From Papilionanthe hookeriana x Papilionanthe teres (taxonomy: Eukaryota; Streptophyta; Magnoliopsida; Asparagales; Orchidaceae): DNA of 64,000 nucleotides. Where the stretch lies: the NCBI GenBank assembly GCA_022702705.1, contig JAKZJZ010000084.1, positions 12,501-76,500 on the forward strand, given 5' to 3'. Position 1 is the stretch's first letter, and the number at the start of each line of letters is the position of its first letter. This document shows, one piece after another, positions 12,336-23,855 of the stretch. The notes beneath the pieces are model-generated. The model was not told the origin of the DNA. It was given only the letters and a program-made list of their open reading frames with translations, and ran no database searches. A program made the translations under genes and the position numbers.

Positions 12336-13850
12336 ATGAGGGAAGCTCTGATTAAGGCTTTACTTGATCCAGAGATTTGTTTAGCTCAAATGGCCGGTGA
12401 TTCCTTCGATGAAGTTTGCTCGTTAAGAGAACGACGAGGTGTTACCTTCACGGACAATGATCTATTGCGGGAACAGATCGATCACGGCCGACCGTTATAC
12501 ATTTCGGTCACTATTGGAAAATTTACACTCTCCGTAGTGTTGGTTGATCCGGGAGCATCAATCAACATAATGAATCTTCGGACACTAGCGTATTTCGAAA
12601 TTGATGCTCGGCGGCTTGAAGCAGACAAGATGTTATTAAGAGGCTTCAATCAAAAAGGAGAAAGAGCTCTTGGATCGATAACACTACTAATGAAAACCGG
12701 TGATTTAGCAAAGACAACCGCAAAATTCCATATAATTAATTATGAGACATCGTTCAACGCTCTTCTGGGCCGACCGTGGATCCATGAAAATCGGATGGTA
12801 CCGTCGTCTCTGCACCAGTGCATAAAGTATTACGATGGAGGGGAACAGTGCATCAAAGGTGATTTGCAACAGTTCTCCGTGCATGAAATTGGAACTCATG
12901 AAGATGCGGCCTACTACGCGCCTCCGAAGAAAACAATCTTTTCCAGAAATACCATACCAAATGAAGCAAAAGAAATTCGAGACGATGAAGAACCTGAAGT
13001 TCTAGTCCAACAGTTACTCACCACTCCCTTACGACGAGATGGTGAAGGTTTCTCCAGAATTCGCACCCTAGAACGAGGCTGGGGACGAGGACGTGGAAGA
13101 AACGTTGGAACATTTGGACAGAAGAAACCGGTCATCGATGTTGATTGGGAGAACAACTCCGAAGAAGAAGAAGAAATTGAGAAAGAAGCAGTGACAATAA
13201 GTCAGAAGGAACCACAATTCAAGATTTCTCTCGAAGATGAAAAGAATAAAGAATATAAATCAATGTACGAGAAGATTAACCATTATGTACATACTATGAC
13301 CCTGACCCCAATCCATTCTAATAAAATCGAGGGTATGGTGGTCAAGGAAGTGCATGGTGGTGGTGCTAAGCCGATCAAATTTTACCGTGGTGCTTCTTCT
13401 TCCAATACTGAAAAAGATGTACAATTTGAAGATGTTACTTCTTCCGAATTAATGGAACTACCTTTTGAGTGGTACTCTCCCTGTGTTCAAAATTTAATTC
13501 AACGCGGTGTCTTACCTCGACGATGGACAAAAGGCCGATCACAACACTTTAAAAATATATGGAATAATGATGGTCGGCCTCCCAATTCAAAACATGGTCT
13601 TGGATTTGGCACAGTAGAATCAGTTGATGATATGGGATTTTGCTTGGTTGTCACTTACGAACCTAATAAAGACTGCTTGGAAGCCTCAGAAGATCTTGAA
13701 GATCTGCAAATCGGAGATGCTCCGCCAGAATTCGAAGAAGAAATTAAATCTACAATAGACGAGTTAATAGAAGTTAACTTAGGTACTAGCGAAGATCCTA
13801 GGCCGACCTTTGTTAGCTCCTTATCAATAAAGAAGTCTCCGAAAACATAA
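12336..13850 (+). pseudogene. Aspartic protease plus linker to RT (outer copy), 504-codon open segment
   Basis: The longest open segment of this polyprotein. Residues about 50-160 form the retropepsin-like domain: the catalytic loop reads L-V-D-P-G-A-S-I-N-I-M (Asp codon 12546-12548), and the C-terminal signature A-L-L-G-R-P-W-I-H follows. The remainder has a run of R-G-R-G-R (about 13080), an acidic patch, and a conserved W-Y-S-P-C-V-Q-N-L-I-Q-R-G-V-L-P segment that leads to RT in this lineage. The nested copy shows protease-linker-RT in one frame with no intron. The stop at 13850 here follows a small indel near 13830, not a natural end. Upstream stops separate it from gag. Confidence 0.85.
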
Positions 13851-14698
13851 TCAAGCTATTAATGGAATTTAAGGACTGTTTTGTTTGGAGTTACGACGAA
13901 ATGCCAGGATTAGCTACAGAAGTCGCAGTTTACAAGCTAGGAGTGAATCCTACTTCCGTTTCAGTCAGACAAGCTTCCAGAAGAATGCGTCTAGAAATTG
14001 AGCAACAAGTAATAGCCGAAGTTAAGAAGCTGATAGACGCTAAATTTGGCCGTGAAGAACAATACCCCACCTGGTTAGCTAACGTGGTACCAGTCAGAAA
14101 GAAGAACGGTCAGATAAGAATCTGCGTGGATTTCAGAGATTTGAATAAAGCATGTCCAAAGGATGAATTTCCACTACCAATCCCAGAACTGATGATCGAC
14201 ATCGCTTCGACGCATGAAATCTTCTCATTTATGTATGGATCGTCGGGATGCAACCAGATAAAGATGGCGCCAGAAGACGAAAAGCTCAGGCATTCAGAAC
14301 GCCGATCGGAGAGTATTGCTACACAGTAATACCATTCAGACTAAAGAACGCAGGAGAAACATACCAAAGAGCGATGACGAAGATTTTTGATGATCTCATT
14401 CACAACCAAGTCAAGTGCTACGTGGATGATGTGGTCATCAAAAGTAAACTGAAGGAAGATCACCTGTATGATTTGAGAATTGTTTGCGAGCGACTAAGAC
14501 AATTTAACCTTAAGATGAATCCCTTAAAATGCGCCTTCGGCGTCACCTCCAGGAAATTCTTAGGATTTGTTGTCCGACATCGCGGGATTGATCGATCCGG
14601 AGAAGATTAAAGCTATTTTAGAAATGCCTCCTCCCAAAACTTTGAAACAACTACGATCCTTTCAAGGGAAGTTGACATATCTTTGACGCTTTATATTA
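13851..14698 (+). pseudogene. Reverse transcriptase (outer copy), frameshifted, motif A Asp replaced by Tyr
   Basis: RT would copy the element RNA into DNA in the particle. Recognisable motifs are V-R-K-K-N-G-Q-I-R-I-C-V-D-F-R-D-L-N, P-L-P-I-P-E-L, motif A as F-S-F-M-Y-G-S-S-G, and the catalytic Y-V-D-D (about 14420). Motif A normally reads F-M-D; here codon 14234-14236 is TAT (Tyr), so an essential metal-binding Asp is missing. A frameshift near 14290 splits the gene (13862-14329 and 14248-14610), and a second near 14590 breaks the thumb region. TGA at 14684-14686 replaces an expected Arg codon. The Tyr and the TGA are also present in the nested copy. Confidence 0.88.
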
Positions 14699-15090
14699 AA
14701 CTTGTCAGGTAGGTGTCAGCCCTTCTTGGCATTGGTTAAAAAGGACGCCAAATTCGTTTGGGATGAGAAATGTCAGCGGGCTTTCAAGGACGTTAAGCAA
14801 TATTTAATGACACCTCCTGTCTTAGCAGCCTCAGTCTCTGGTAGACCGTTGATACTTTATACCACGGCTTTAGACGATTCTCTCAGAGCCCTGCTAGCCC
14901 AGGTCAATGATGAGGGAAAAGAGAACGCTCTCTACTACTTAAGCCGTCGTCTAATCCCGACGGAAGTAAAGTATCCTCCGATTGAGAAGCATTGTTTGGC
15001 CCTGATCTTCACCGCTCAAAGCTCGGGCATTACATGCTTTCTCATAAGGTCAACCTTATTTCGAGAGTTAATCCGTTGCAATACTTGATG
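14699..15090 (+). pseudogene. Ty3/gypsy-type RNase H (outer copy), degenerate
   Basis: Follows the shared TGA. The S-G-R-C-Q-P-F connection is followed by the RT-RNase H linker (R-A-F-K-D-V-K-Q-Y-L) and then the RNase H fold with L-I-L-Y-T-T-A-L-D, A-L-Y-Y-L-S-R-R-L and Y-P-P-I-E-K-H-C-L-A-L. A frameshift near 15017 moves the C-terminal part (H-Y-M-L-S-H-K-V) into the next frame. In Tat elements this first RNase H is commonly degenerate because a second RNase H follows. Confidence 0.8.
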
Positions 15091-15978
15091 ACCCGACCGA
15101 CGCTTTCTGGCAGACTTGCCAGGTGGCCGATGATACTATTGCAATTCGATATAACTTTCATTCCTCTTCGTTCCGTAAAGGGGCAAGTCCTAGCAGACTT
15201 CCTTGCAGCACACCCTTTACCGGCAGAATCGCCTCTCAACGACGACTTGTCAGACGAGCAGATAATGAGCCTAGAAGACCCTGATGATCAACGTTGGGAA
15301 CTGTACTTCGATGGAGCATCCTCAGTACAGAAAGATAAAAAATTGCAAACGATAGTGCCCGATAAGGCAGGAATCGGACTAATCTTTATAACACCGAAGC
15401 GGGGGATGTTAAGATACTCCTACCACTTAACAGAACTGTGTACAAACAATGAGGCAGAATACGAAGCCCTCATAACCGGATTAGAATTAACCATTCAGAT
15501 GGGAATAACAGACATCAACATCTACGGAAATTCTCAGTTGATCATTCAACAGGTCGCCGGACAGTACAAAATTTTAAAGCCAAGGCTCGAGCAGTACTTT
15601 CAGTATGCCTTGAAATTGCTGGAACAAATTCCAAATGTAACAATCTACAAGATTCCCAGAAGAGAAAATGCTCTCGCAGATGCGTTAGCCCTCCTTGCAA
15701 AAGAATTTGCCTGCTTACAGGATAAGTCAGTTGAAGTGTCAGTCCAGGGACGTCAAGTTCTCTCACAGCTCGACATGGACACAATACACAAATCAGCAGA
15801 AAAAGCAGAAGAAACAATTACAGCAGAAACAGAAAATACAGAAGATTGGGGTCAGCCACTAATAGACTACTTGCAAACGGGAAACTTACCAGACGATAAG
15901 TCGATAGCCCATCAAATCAAGAAAAGAACTCTGTCTTACGCATTTATAAACAACACATTATACATAAGGTCTTTTTGA
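15091..15978 (+). pseudogene. Second, archaeal-type RNase H (aRNH), outer copy
   Basis: An open segment of 328 codons (14992-15978) carries the end of the first RNase H, a linker (V-L-A-D-F-L-A-A-H-P), then the aRNH domain diagnostic of the Tat lineage. It has W-E-L-Y-F-D-G-A-S-S, N-N-E-A-E-Y-E-A-L-I-T-G-L-E-L, I-Y-G-x-S-Q-L-I-I-Q-Q-V and R-R-E-N-A-L-A-D-A-L-A. Three acidic active-site positions are visible (D in FDG, E in EAEYE, final D in ADAL), but the Asp expected in G-D-S-Q is Asn (codon 15529-15531), while the nested copy keeps Asp. RNase H degrades the RNA strand after reverse transcription. The frame ends with TGA just before the integrase N-terminus. Confidence 0.88.
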
Positions 15979-16054
15979 CCAAATGTGGCTAAGGTGCCTG
16001 AGCGGGTCCGAGGCTCGTGAAATTGTTAAAGAAGTGCATTCAGGACTTTGTGGC
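15979..16054 (+). pseudogene. Integrase N-terminus (outer copy), cut by the nested insertion
   Basis: Encodes M-W-L-R-C-L-S-G-S-E-A-R-E-I-V-K-E-V-H-S-G-L-C-G, the first half of the integrase zinc-binding domain. The nested element is inserted after this at 16055. The gene resumes at 42660 with A-H-Q-x-G-P-K and the C-H-Q-C pair. Bases 16050-16054 (GTGGC) are the target duplication. Confidence 0.9.
16050..16054. other. Target-site duplication GTGGC, left copy
   Basis: GTGGC immediately precedes the LTR terminus at 16055 and is repeated at 42660-42664 directly after the other terminus. Five-base duplications are normal for Ty3/gypsy integration. Confidence 0.9.
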
Positions 16055-18227
16055 TGTCGGCATATTTTTAGGTTTGTGTTGTATTTTAAAAAGGGGGTCG
16101 CCTACAGAAGTTGTCGGCGAATTTTAAATTTTAAATTTAATTTAAATATGTATATAATTTGGAAAGTAGCATTTGAATTTGAAATAATTTTAAGTTTGAA
16201 GATTTTAAGATATGAAATCAAACCGATCTCACATCCCGAATAGTTTATATAAACGAGCACCGTACCACAAACCGTGTATTTATTCCGAAGAATATACACA
16301 CTGCTTGATGATGGGGCTCGAATAAATAAACTAAAAGATTTGTGACATCCGTTTGGTCTGTGAACCAATTTTATAAGCCGACAAGTTCCCCTGCTTAATA
16401 TAAATGAATTAAGCAGGGTTTATATTACCTGGGTTCTTAAAGTTCCCTATAAGGGCAAGCCCCTATAGTTAATTACATCTTAAATGACGAGAATCATTCA
16501 ATAAAACTCTTGATAATGATTAGTGGTTTTACTCTCAAGAATTTCAAAGTTTAAGGTTTTCAAAGGATTGAATTTTGAAAATTTCAATAGGGATTAGCTC
16601 AAATTTGGAACAGTTTATTTCAAGAGTCCAAAGGAAGAGAAGTAGGAGAAGCTGAGGATCCAAGAAGAATCTTGGCAACTTCCCAAACTATCCTATTGTT
16701 TGGCTTCAATTTGAGGATTTATTTAATGTTGCAATCCTGCCAATTTTAATTAATTAGGACTTATATTTGTATGACACAATCATACAAATAGCCTCGAAGA
16801 TGTGAGGATTTATGTCGTACCAAACGACTACCTCGGAGTCCTAAGACCGGTTAGGGCTTAATTTACATGACATGATCATGCAAATGCATAACGAAGAGTT
16901 GATGATTTATGTTACACTAGGCAAACTACCTCGAAGTCCTATGGCTTGGTTATTTAATTCTAAGAAAGTTTTGCTGAAGTGGATCCGAGTTTTGCTGACG
17001 AAGATGGCCGTGCTGCCCACCATGCTCCGAGCTCCTTGTTGTTGCAGAGGTTTAGTTTTAGAAGTCATAAATCAGGAGATGAGAGAAGTGTTTTGGTTTA
17101 GAGAGAATCTTAAAATCTAAGTGTTCTTTAATATTTAATTAAAACAAATCTTAAAGTTGTTTAAACAGAACCGACTAAGATCTCACGGTTCCGTCATCCC
17201 GGCACAGTTATTTTCATCGAATTCACTTAGTCCAGATGAATTTGCTAAACTCAACTGAATGAGTTCCACACTTTCATTTAGACCGTAGGAAATCATGTTA
17301 GCAACACGTGGGTTACATCATCCGAGGTATTCCCGATCATTCAAAGAGACGTTTTAATTTAGTTGTGATTGTAGTTTTATTGTTCTGTTTGTGATTAAAT
17401 TTTGAGTTGTTTTATATTTTGGAATGTTGTGGCGGTGAATTTTATCTTGCAATGATTTTTATTTTAGTTTTGGTTTCAGTTTAGGGGCTATCCTAAAGGT
17501 TTTGGTTTTCATGCAACGAGTCTTGTTTATCATGCAAGAAAAAGTAAAGTACGAGTGCATGTAAGTAAATTGCAATAAAGTAAATTGCAATTAAATAAAA
17601 GCATACTCGGAGGGTCTTCCCGTCATCCCAAGCTGCACTTAAAACACATGTTAATGCATTTAAATATTTTGCAAGAAATACCTAGGTAAAGCTAAGGGAA
17701 AGGGTTTGGTTGTCAACCAATTTCTAATCCTATAACTAGTCATCTCCTATGACGTCTAGGTTCTTGGTTTGATTTAAGGATGATTTTCTTCATCAAAGAA
17801 CAATTAAATTCAGTTGTTCTTCTAAAACATCCCGTCATATTGAGGAAGTTCTTAGGACGAGTCCTAAACATCTTTTCAATATTTCTGGGATTGTTTTGAT
17901 TCCCAGTAAATTTAGTTGTACAGGTGAATTAATCATCCAGGGGTTTAAGTTTTGTTCCCTTACTCAGTGAACTAGGACATTTGAATATCCTACAAGTGAA
18001 GTAACACTTCACTTAATACTTAATTTAATAAGAGCTTTAAAAGGGCAAATCGACTTATTAAGTATTTTAATGATTTAAACTTAATGATTTAATTTTAATT
18101 TTGACTTAATTATAAAAAATTAGTTTAAGTTTGGAATAGTGTTCAAGTCCTTTATGTTTTAAGTTTACTTTAAGTGTTTGGTTTAACTCTTAATGATTTC
18201 ATTTAGGTGTGTTGTTAAATGACTTTA

Positions 18228-18450
18228 ATCCAATTTAATTTTAATTTAATTTAAATTAAATTAATTTAATTTTATTTAATTTAATTTAGTTTAATTTAAT
18301 TTAATTTAATTTAATTTAATTTAATTTGATTTAATTTAATTTAATTTAATTTAATTTAATTTAATTTAAATTTTTAATTTATTTTAATTTTAAATTTTAA
18401 TTTAATTTGATTTAATTTATTTTGATTTAATTTTAATTTTTTTATCTTAG
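18228..18450. repeat. (TTTAA)n pentanucleotide tract in nested 3' LTR
   Basis: Dense TTTAATTTAA-type repeat at the LTR position equivalent to 5780-6060, read on the other strand. Confidence 0.85.
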
Positions 18451-20315
18451 TATATTAAATATGATTTAATTTAATTGTTAAGGTGTTAACTTGATTTAGA
18501 TTTTGATTTAATTTAATCTCAACATCTTAAATTTAATTTAATTTAATTGTTAAATTGCTTAGCATTTTAAATTTTAAGTTAGGATTATCCTTTTAGTTAA
18601 GAATTAAATATTATTGAAGTGACTAATTTAGGGATTCATAAATTAAAGAATAAATATCCTCTTAATAATATCCCTATTTTAATGATTCCAATTTCTATTA
18701 TTCTTCCAAAATTTCAATTAATTAATTAATTAAAGTTTTATTTTAATTATATTTGAAATCGTTAGTAGGTTTCTACCCTCAATCATTTATGTTTCAATCA
18801 TCCAAAATCGGTTTAAAATCAAATATTTTACCCTCCCCTTTTTGATTAATCCTAAAATTTTAATTAAGGGTTGAAATTTTTTAATTACCCTTTTGCCCTT
18901 CAAGCTTAATAATTCTATAACTCACTAAACTGCTCAAGTGAACTTGAAATTTTTATGTAACCTCACTCACATGTCAATTAAGACATTAGAGTAGAAAATA
19001 TAATTTTTCTGTATTTAATTTATTTATGTAATTATTTTTAATGGAAAATAGGGGTTTTCAAGGAAAATTCAAAAACATGACTAAGGAAATATTTTTGTCT
19101 TTAAGAAAATTATGGGATGTTCCTAATGACCAGAGGACCATTTGGACCAATTTTGGTAATTTTTTGAATTATATTTTATTTATTAGAATTATTTTGAGTT
19201 TTGGAGTATTATATAATTTAAAAAAGAAATAAAAGTTGAAAAATGAATTTTATATTTTTCAAGAATCTCTCTGACCTCAGGGAAATCAGAGAACCAAATT
19301 TTATATTTTTCTAATTTTTCTTTGATTTATTAGAATTATTTTAGTGGAAATGTTAAAGAAAATCATTTTTTTAATTCAAAAATTGTTTTAAGCCTTTAAA
19401 ATTCAATATCTTACCCTAGAGACTTAGGAAAAATATTTGGTTTGTTCCTAGTTGATTAGAATTCAAAATGTGACATTTTGGTGATTTTTAATATTTTTAT
19501 GATCTTTATTATTTTTTAAATTATTAAAAATATTAAAATAATGATAAAAATCAATTTTTTTAGAAAATTACAATTTTAATTTTCCTAAACTCCTCTGATT
19601 TCAGAGAAGCCCTAAAACCATTTTTGTGAATTTTTGAAAAGTATTTTGTGAGTTATGAATTTTTAAAGTTTAATTTTGGTTATGTGACTTAATTAATCCA
19701 TTTAGTGGGGTTAAACAAATCCAATTGACTTCAAATTTTTATGTGATGTTCCCATATCCTAAAGATCAGTGAAGAATTGTTTTCAAGTTAATTTGATTTG
19801 TAATTAACCTTAATTAATTAAAGTTCAATTTTTGGTGTTTAGGCCAATTAGGGTTGTTCCATGTGAATTAACTCAAAACCTATTTTTCCTAGGTTCCTCT
19901 GGTCATAAGGAACTTCACCAAATTTTTCAAGATTTTATTTCACAACATTCTAATTATTGAAATCAAAATACTCAAAACAGTAACATGCAATTGGAAAATC
20001 AATAACTTCTCACAGGGATGGCCTCTGACCTTGGAAAATTCAGGCAATGTTCCCTAGATCAGAGGCTTCAAAAGCCCTATGGTCTCATGCCATGGTGAAT
20101 TGTCTATGCAAATGGAGAATTAAAATACCACAGAGAGTAAATAAATCATTAAAAATAAAATACTTGATGAAATGACTTGATTTCTTTTCTACATTATTCT
20201 CCTCTGTTCACTGAGCAAGAGGGTATTTTTATTTTATTTTTATGATTTTTCTACACAAAGTTATGAATTTTCAAAGTTTCTGATATTTAATAAATACATT
20301 AATTACCCTATTTAT

Positions 20316-20540
20316 CTACTTATCCACGCGGCGCCAGCGAAACATCGGCAGCTCTGAACACCACGCGTCGCCATTTGATTCGTCGCCGCCGTCGGACTCA
20401 GCGCCACGCGGCGCACTGTTCATGCTCCATCTCCCGGTCCGACTCGATTTAGGCCATCCATTTGCGCTTGTATTGAATGGAAAGCATCCGCTCATCATCC
20501 CCAATCGACCTCACCCGAGAGCCGTCCACACTAAAACCTT
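20316..20540. other. CpG-dense block inside an AT-rich LTR
   Basis: A ~200-bp stretch with many CG dinucleotides (CACGCGGCGCCAGCG and similar) stands out from its AT-rich surroundings. Equivalent blocks occur at about 39500-39690, 50330-50545 and 58945-59150. In element orientation it lies just downstream of the splice-donor-like site. No conserved frame across the copies is convincing. Confidence 0.6.
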
Positions 20541-20691
20541 AATATCTCACTCGATTCTCAATGGATTTTTGTGTTCTTATGCTCTATGGATTTGTCTTAA
20601 AGAGACGAACACATCTATACGGTAATCATGCATTGAAATTAAGGCAATAGGAAAGGAGAATTCATGGAAGCTCGGGAGGAGGAGAGAGCTC

Positions 20692-20696
20692 ATACC
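20692..20696 (-). promoter_or_regulatory. Splice-donor-like site AAAG/GTAT in nested 3' LTR
   Basis: On the minus strand the sequence reads GCAAAG/GTATGAGCTC, close to the plant 5' splice consensus AG/GTATG. The same site is kept in all four LTR copies that cover this region. Confidence 0.45.
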
Positions 20697-21116
20697 TTTG
20701 CTTAGAGAAGTGTGGCTTCAATCTGAGAGTTATGTCACCTTCGATTGAGTCCAAGTAAGCTCCAGATGAAGTCTCTGGCCCTGGGGAATTGTTTAGACTC
20801 GAATTCGACCAGACCCGATTCCAAAGATTGGAGGCTTGAGCAAATGGGTGGCCTGGCGAGGGGGCTTTCTCTGGGGAACTCCTTCTCTTGATCTTGTGCA
20901 GGTGTGCGTGAGTTTAATTTGAGTTTGGTGGAGAATTGGAAAGTGTCCTAGTTTTGGGAGGAATTTTGGCTGAGAAATTGAGCTCTGTGGATGGGGATTA
21001 GGGCAAATTATCACTGTGGATCAATTGTTCTAAGTGTGGAGGATGGTCTGGAACAATTTTGGCATAGTTTCTGTATGGTTTGGTGCAACTCTCTCCTTGG
21101 CCGATAACGGGTGGTG

Positions 21117-21124
21117 CTTAAATA
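21117..21124 (-). promoter_or_regulatory. TATA-like box in nested 3' LTR
   Basis: Minus strand TATTTAAG within CTATTTAAGCACCACC, kept at the same LTR position in all four copies. It lies about 420 bp before the splice-donor-like site. Confidence 0.5.
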
Positions 21125-23504
21125 GAGTTGGCTGGAGGGCCTTCCAGGGGGAGTTAATGGCTGGGATGAGCTGCTCTGGGCAAGGGAAGAACAGCTCCAA
21201 TGGCTATTGAGCATGGGGAAGCTCAGAAAGAGAGAATTTCAATGTTGAGCTCCTCCCAAGGTCTCTGCCATGGAGTTTTCCGGCGGCTGTGGTGGCTGGC
21301 CGGCCAGGGTCAGGTCACCATCTTGACCAGTGAGGGCAGGGCTTGGCAATGGTGAAGTCAATTGGAGTTGGCCATGTGTAAAGAGGGTGAATTGAAATGG
21401 AATGGGGGAAGGCTATTTTTGGGTCTAAATGGGTCAACCCATGGTTTTGGGCTAGGTTCACCATCCAAGGCTGGCTTCGATTGAAGATAAAGCTATTTTG
21501 CTCAGCTTAATTAGTGGGGAGAAGTCACCATCCAAGTACAATTAGGCTTAAGCAAGGTTTAGGGGAATCATGGGAGTGGTTAATCACTCTTAAGAGAATC
21601 ATTAAAGGGTCCCCTCTTCTTACGATTTTGAGTATGATGAAGTGTCCAAGGCTTTCATGGCTCCCATGTGGCTCATGTATGGCTTTATGGCTCCATTTGG
21701 CTTGGGAAAAGTCAAGTCAACCTTCATGGAAAAGGGTTTATGGAATTTTGAAAATTTTGGGGTTATTTGATGGGATTTGGCATAATACCATTTTGGTTTG
21801 ATTTTCATGATGGATTTAGCACTTAGGGAGTGATATTAATTGAGTGAGGATGAGATGAGATTGTAATGTGGGCTTTAGGATGGGTTTGGGTTTTTAAAAT
21901 TTGGTAAAGGTGGGCTTTTAAAATGGCTTATGAAATGGGCTTTTAAATTTTAAAATGGATTTTTAGGATGAGGAGCCTTGTAATGGTTGAGCCCAATGAG
22001 TGTTGAATTTGGCTTAGGAATGTTTCATGAGTTATTTGAAATCAATTTGGTAAGGCTTGGAGTTGGATTGGGTTTAACTTGAGTCTCTATGGTAAGGGGA
22101 CAAAAATGGGTCAATTTGGGTTAGCTTGGATCAAGGTTGGGCTAATATTGGATTTGATGTAAAATTAATGTTGTGAAATGTTTATGGGAGTATTAAAAAG
22201 AGTTTTTCAACTTTGGTTGGGCTTTAATTTTGGGATTTGGGCCCATTTGGGTTAGCTTTGGGCTTAGGTCAATTTAAGGGATTTTGGTTTTGGGTTAGGT
22301 TTGAGTGGAGTTTAGATTCAAATTTGGGGCAAATCAAGTTAGTGTTTTGTTTGTGGGGATGTTAGGAAGGCTTTAGAAAAGATTTGGGGCCAATTGGAGT
22401 TGAATTGGGTTGGTTTGGGCTAGGTTTAGGCCATGGGTCAAAATTGGGCCTTAAGCCCCAAATTGGAATTGGGCCCAAATGTCAATCAAATTGGACTTCG
22501 ATTTGGTCTAAATTGCTATTGGGGATATTAAATTGAAGTTTAGAATTGAATTGGACCAAAATTAGGGTTAATTGAGGCGGTTTGGTTGGACATTGGGTTC
22601 ATTTGGGTTAAAAATGGGTCAAATTGGGGGGTTTTGGTAAAAGTGGGGTAAATTGGCAAGATTGGCCCATGGTGTAGTTGAACAAAATGAAATTAGGAAT
22701 ATTTGAGATTTTCTGGAATTTTCTGGGGATTTTTATAATTTTTGGATTTTTGGGGTAGAAGGGTATTTTGGTAATTTTGGGGGGGTTTAGGGGTATTTTT
22801 GGAAATTTTGGTATTTTTGGCCAAAGATGGTGAATTTTAGTGGTGGGAAGTGTTTAGGATTAATTTTGAGGGATTTTGGATAATTTAGGTAATTTTGCAA
22901 ATTTTGGGTCATTTTAAGGGTATTTGGTAAGTTTGGTGGGTCCGGGGCCCCGGAGTCAAAAACTGAAATTTTGAAAAAAGGAAGATTGATCAGGTGTGAG
23001 TGAAATGAAATCATTTTGGTTGATCCATGAAGCCATATTAGGCCTATATGAGCCATGAGAGGACTCATTTGAGGCATTCACTATGTTGTTCCTAACCCTC
23101 TTAGCCAGGGGCTTAGGTGTTAAGGACCATCCATATGAATTACCTACATGAGTCAGGAAGTCAAATTGGGTGAGAGTGTGGTTTTAGGACTTGGAATGTG
23201 TGTGGGAGTGTAGTGTACGTGCAAGTCAACCCTCACTGCACCAGTGCCATCCGGGGTATTCCTAAGGCCAAAAAGTCCTATAGGGAACTCATCCTTTAAA
23301 CCTCCACATTTGATTTCAACCCTCTAGGTGATTAGGGGTCTATAATCAAGCTTGTGGGGTTTGCAGGGAGTTAAGAAGTAGTTTGAATTTCTAAATGGTG
23401 GGTTCCATTTCTAGTCCTCTAAGATTAGTCAAAGGAAAAGCCTAAGGCAAGATCCTAAGTACTAAAGAGAGAAGCAAAAGACCTCACCAAAATTGAGGTC
23501 AACA

Positions 23505-23544
23505 AATGGACCCCAATAGGTGTGGTGTGCTAACCAAGCACACC
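23505..23544 (-). promoter_or_regulatory. PPT-like site and adjacent hairpin (nested element)
   Basis: On the minus strand ATTGGGGTCCATT immediately precedes the 3' LTR start; its G run is the best candidate for the polypurine tract that primes plus-strand DNA, though it is not purely purine. Just upstream (23524-23544) is a perfect 8-bp hairpin, GGTGTGCT pairing with AGCACACC around a 5-base loop. Both features recur before the LTR at 47391. Confidence 0.6.
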
Positions 23545-23855
23545 GCGTGTATTGGCGTTGACTGAAGAGATCAACAAAACCAACACAGATGTCCAAGTGA
23601 CAAACGTAGGACGAAGTAGAAGAATTTCTGCTGGGGAGTATCAGGTATATTTCCAAGACTGGAGATTCCTGAACTCTCGCTGGGGAATGGAAAAGGAGGT
23701 GAACTCCAAATCACCAGATCTGGGGAATTCAATTTAGATTTCATTTCATTTCATGTTCAAGTTTTGTTGTGTGAGTTTAGATTTTTTTGATTTGGAGTTC
23801 CAATTTAGATTGAAGTTTGATTTAAAATCAGTTTGAGGAAACTTGGATTTGAAAT
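23545..23855. other. Untranslated spacer between hairpin array and PPT (nested element)
   Basis: About 310 bp aligning with 47022-47349 of the outer element. An antisense open frame of 61 codons (23552-23737) is nearly the same in both copies but begins with TTG. I see no independent sign that it is a gene. Confidence 0.6.

Larger units (their letters stand above)
16055..23504 (-). repeat. 3' LTR of the nested element (7,450 bp)
   Basis: In element orientation it starts TGTTGACCTC (at 23504) and ends ATGCCGACA (at 16055). It holds in order the promoter-like zone (TATA-like at 21117-21124), the leader with a splice-donor-like site (exon end 20696), a CpG-dense block (about 20320-20540), a long AT-rich part with the (AATTA)n tract, and the terminal stem-loop cluster. 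Open frames inside it (for example 21514-21801) are antisense to the element and I treat them as chance. Confidence 0.92.

Noticed and set aside
20316..20625. Possible captured host exon in the CpG-dense LTR block
   Set aside because: Frames are short and are not conserved among the four LTR copies; no recognisable protein motif.
21514..21801. 95-codon frame in the LTR, repeated at 40678-40965
   Set aside because: Antisense to the element and present in both copies only because the two LTRs of one insertion are near-identical. The shared LTR and solo LTR do not keep it.
23552..23737. 61-codon antisense frame nearly identical in both elements (also 47342-47157)
   Set aside because: Starts with TTG, antisense to the element, and the similarity is no higher than expected from shared descent of the non-coding 3' region.
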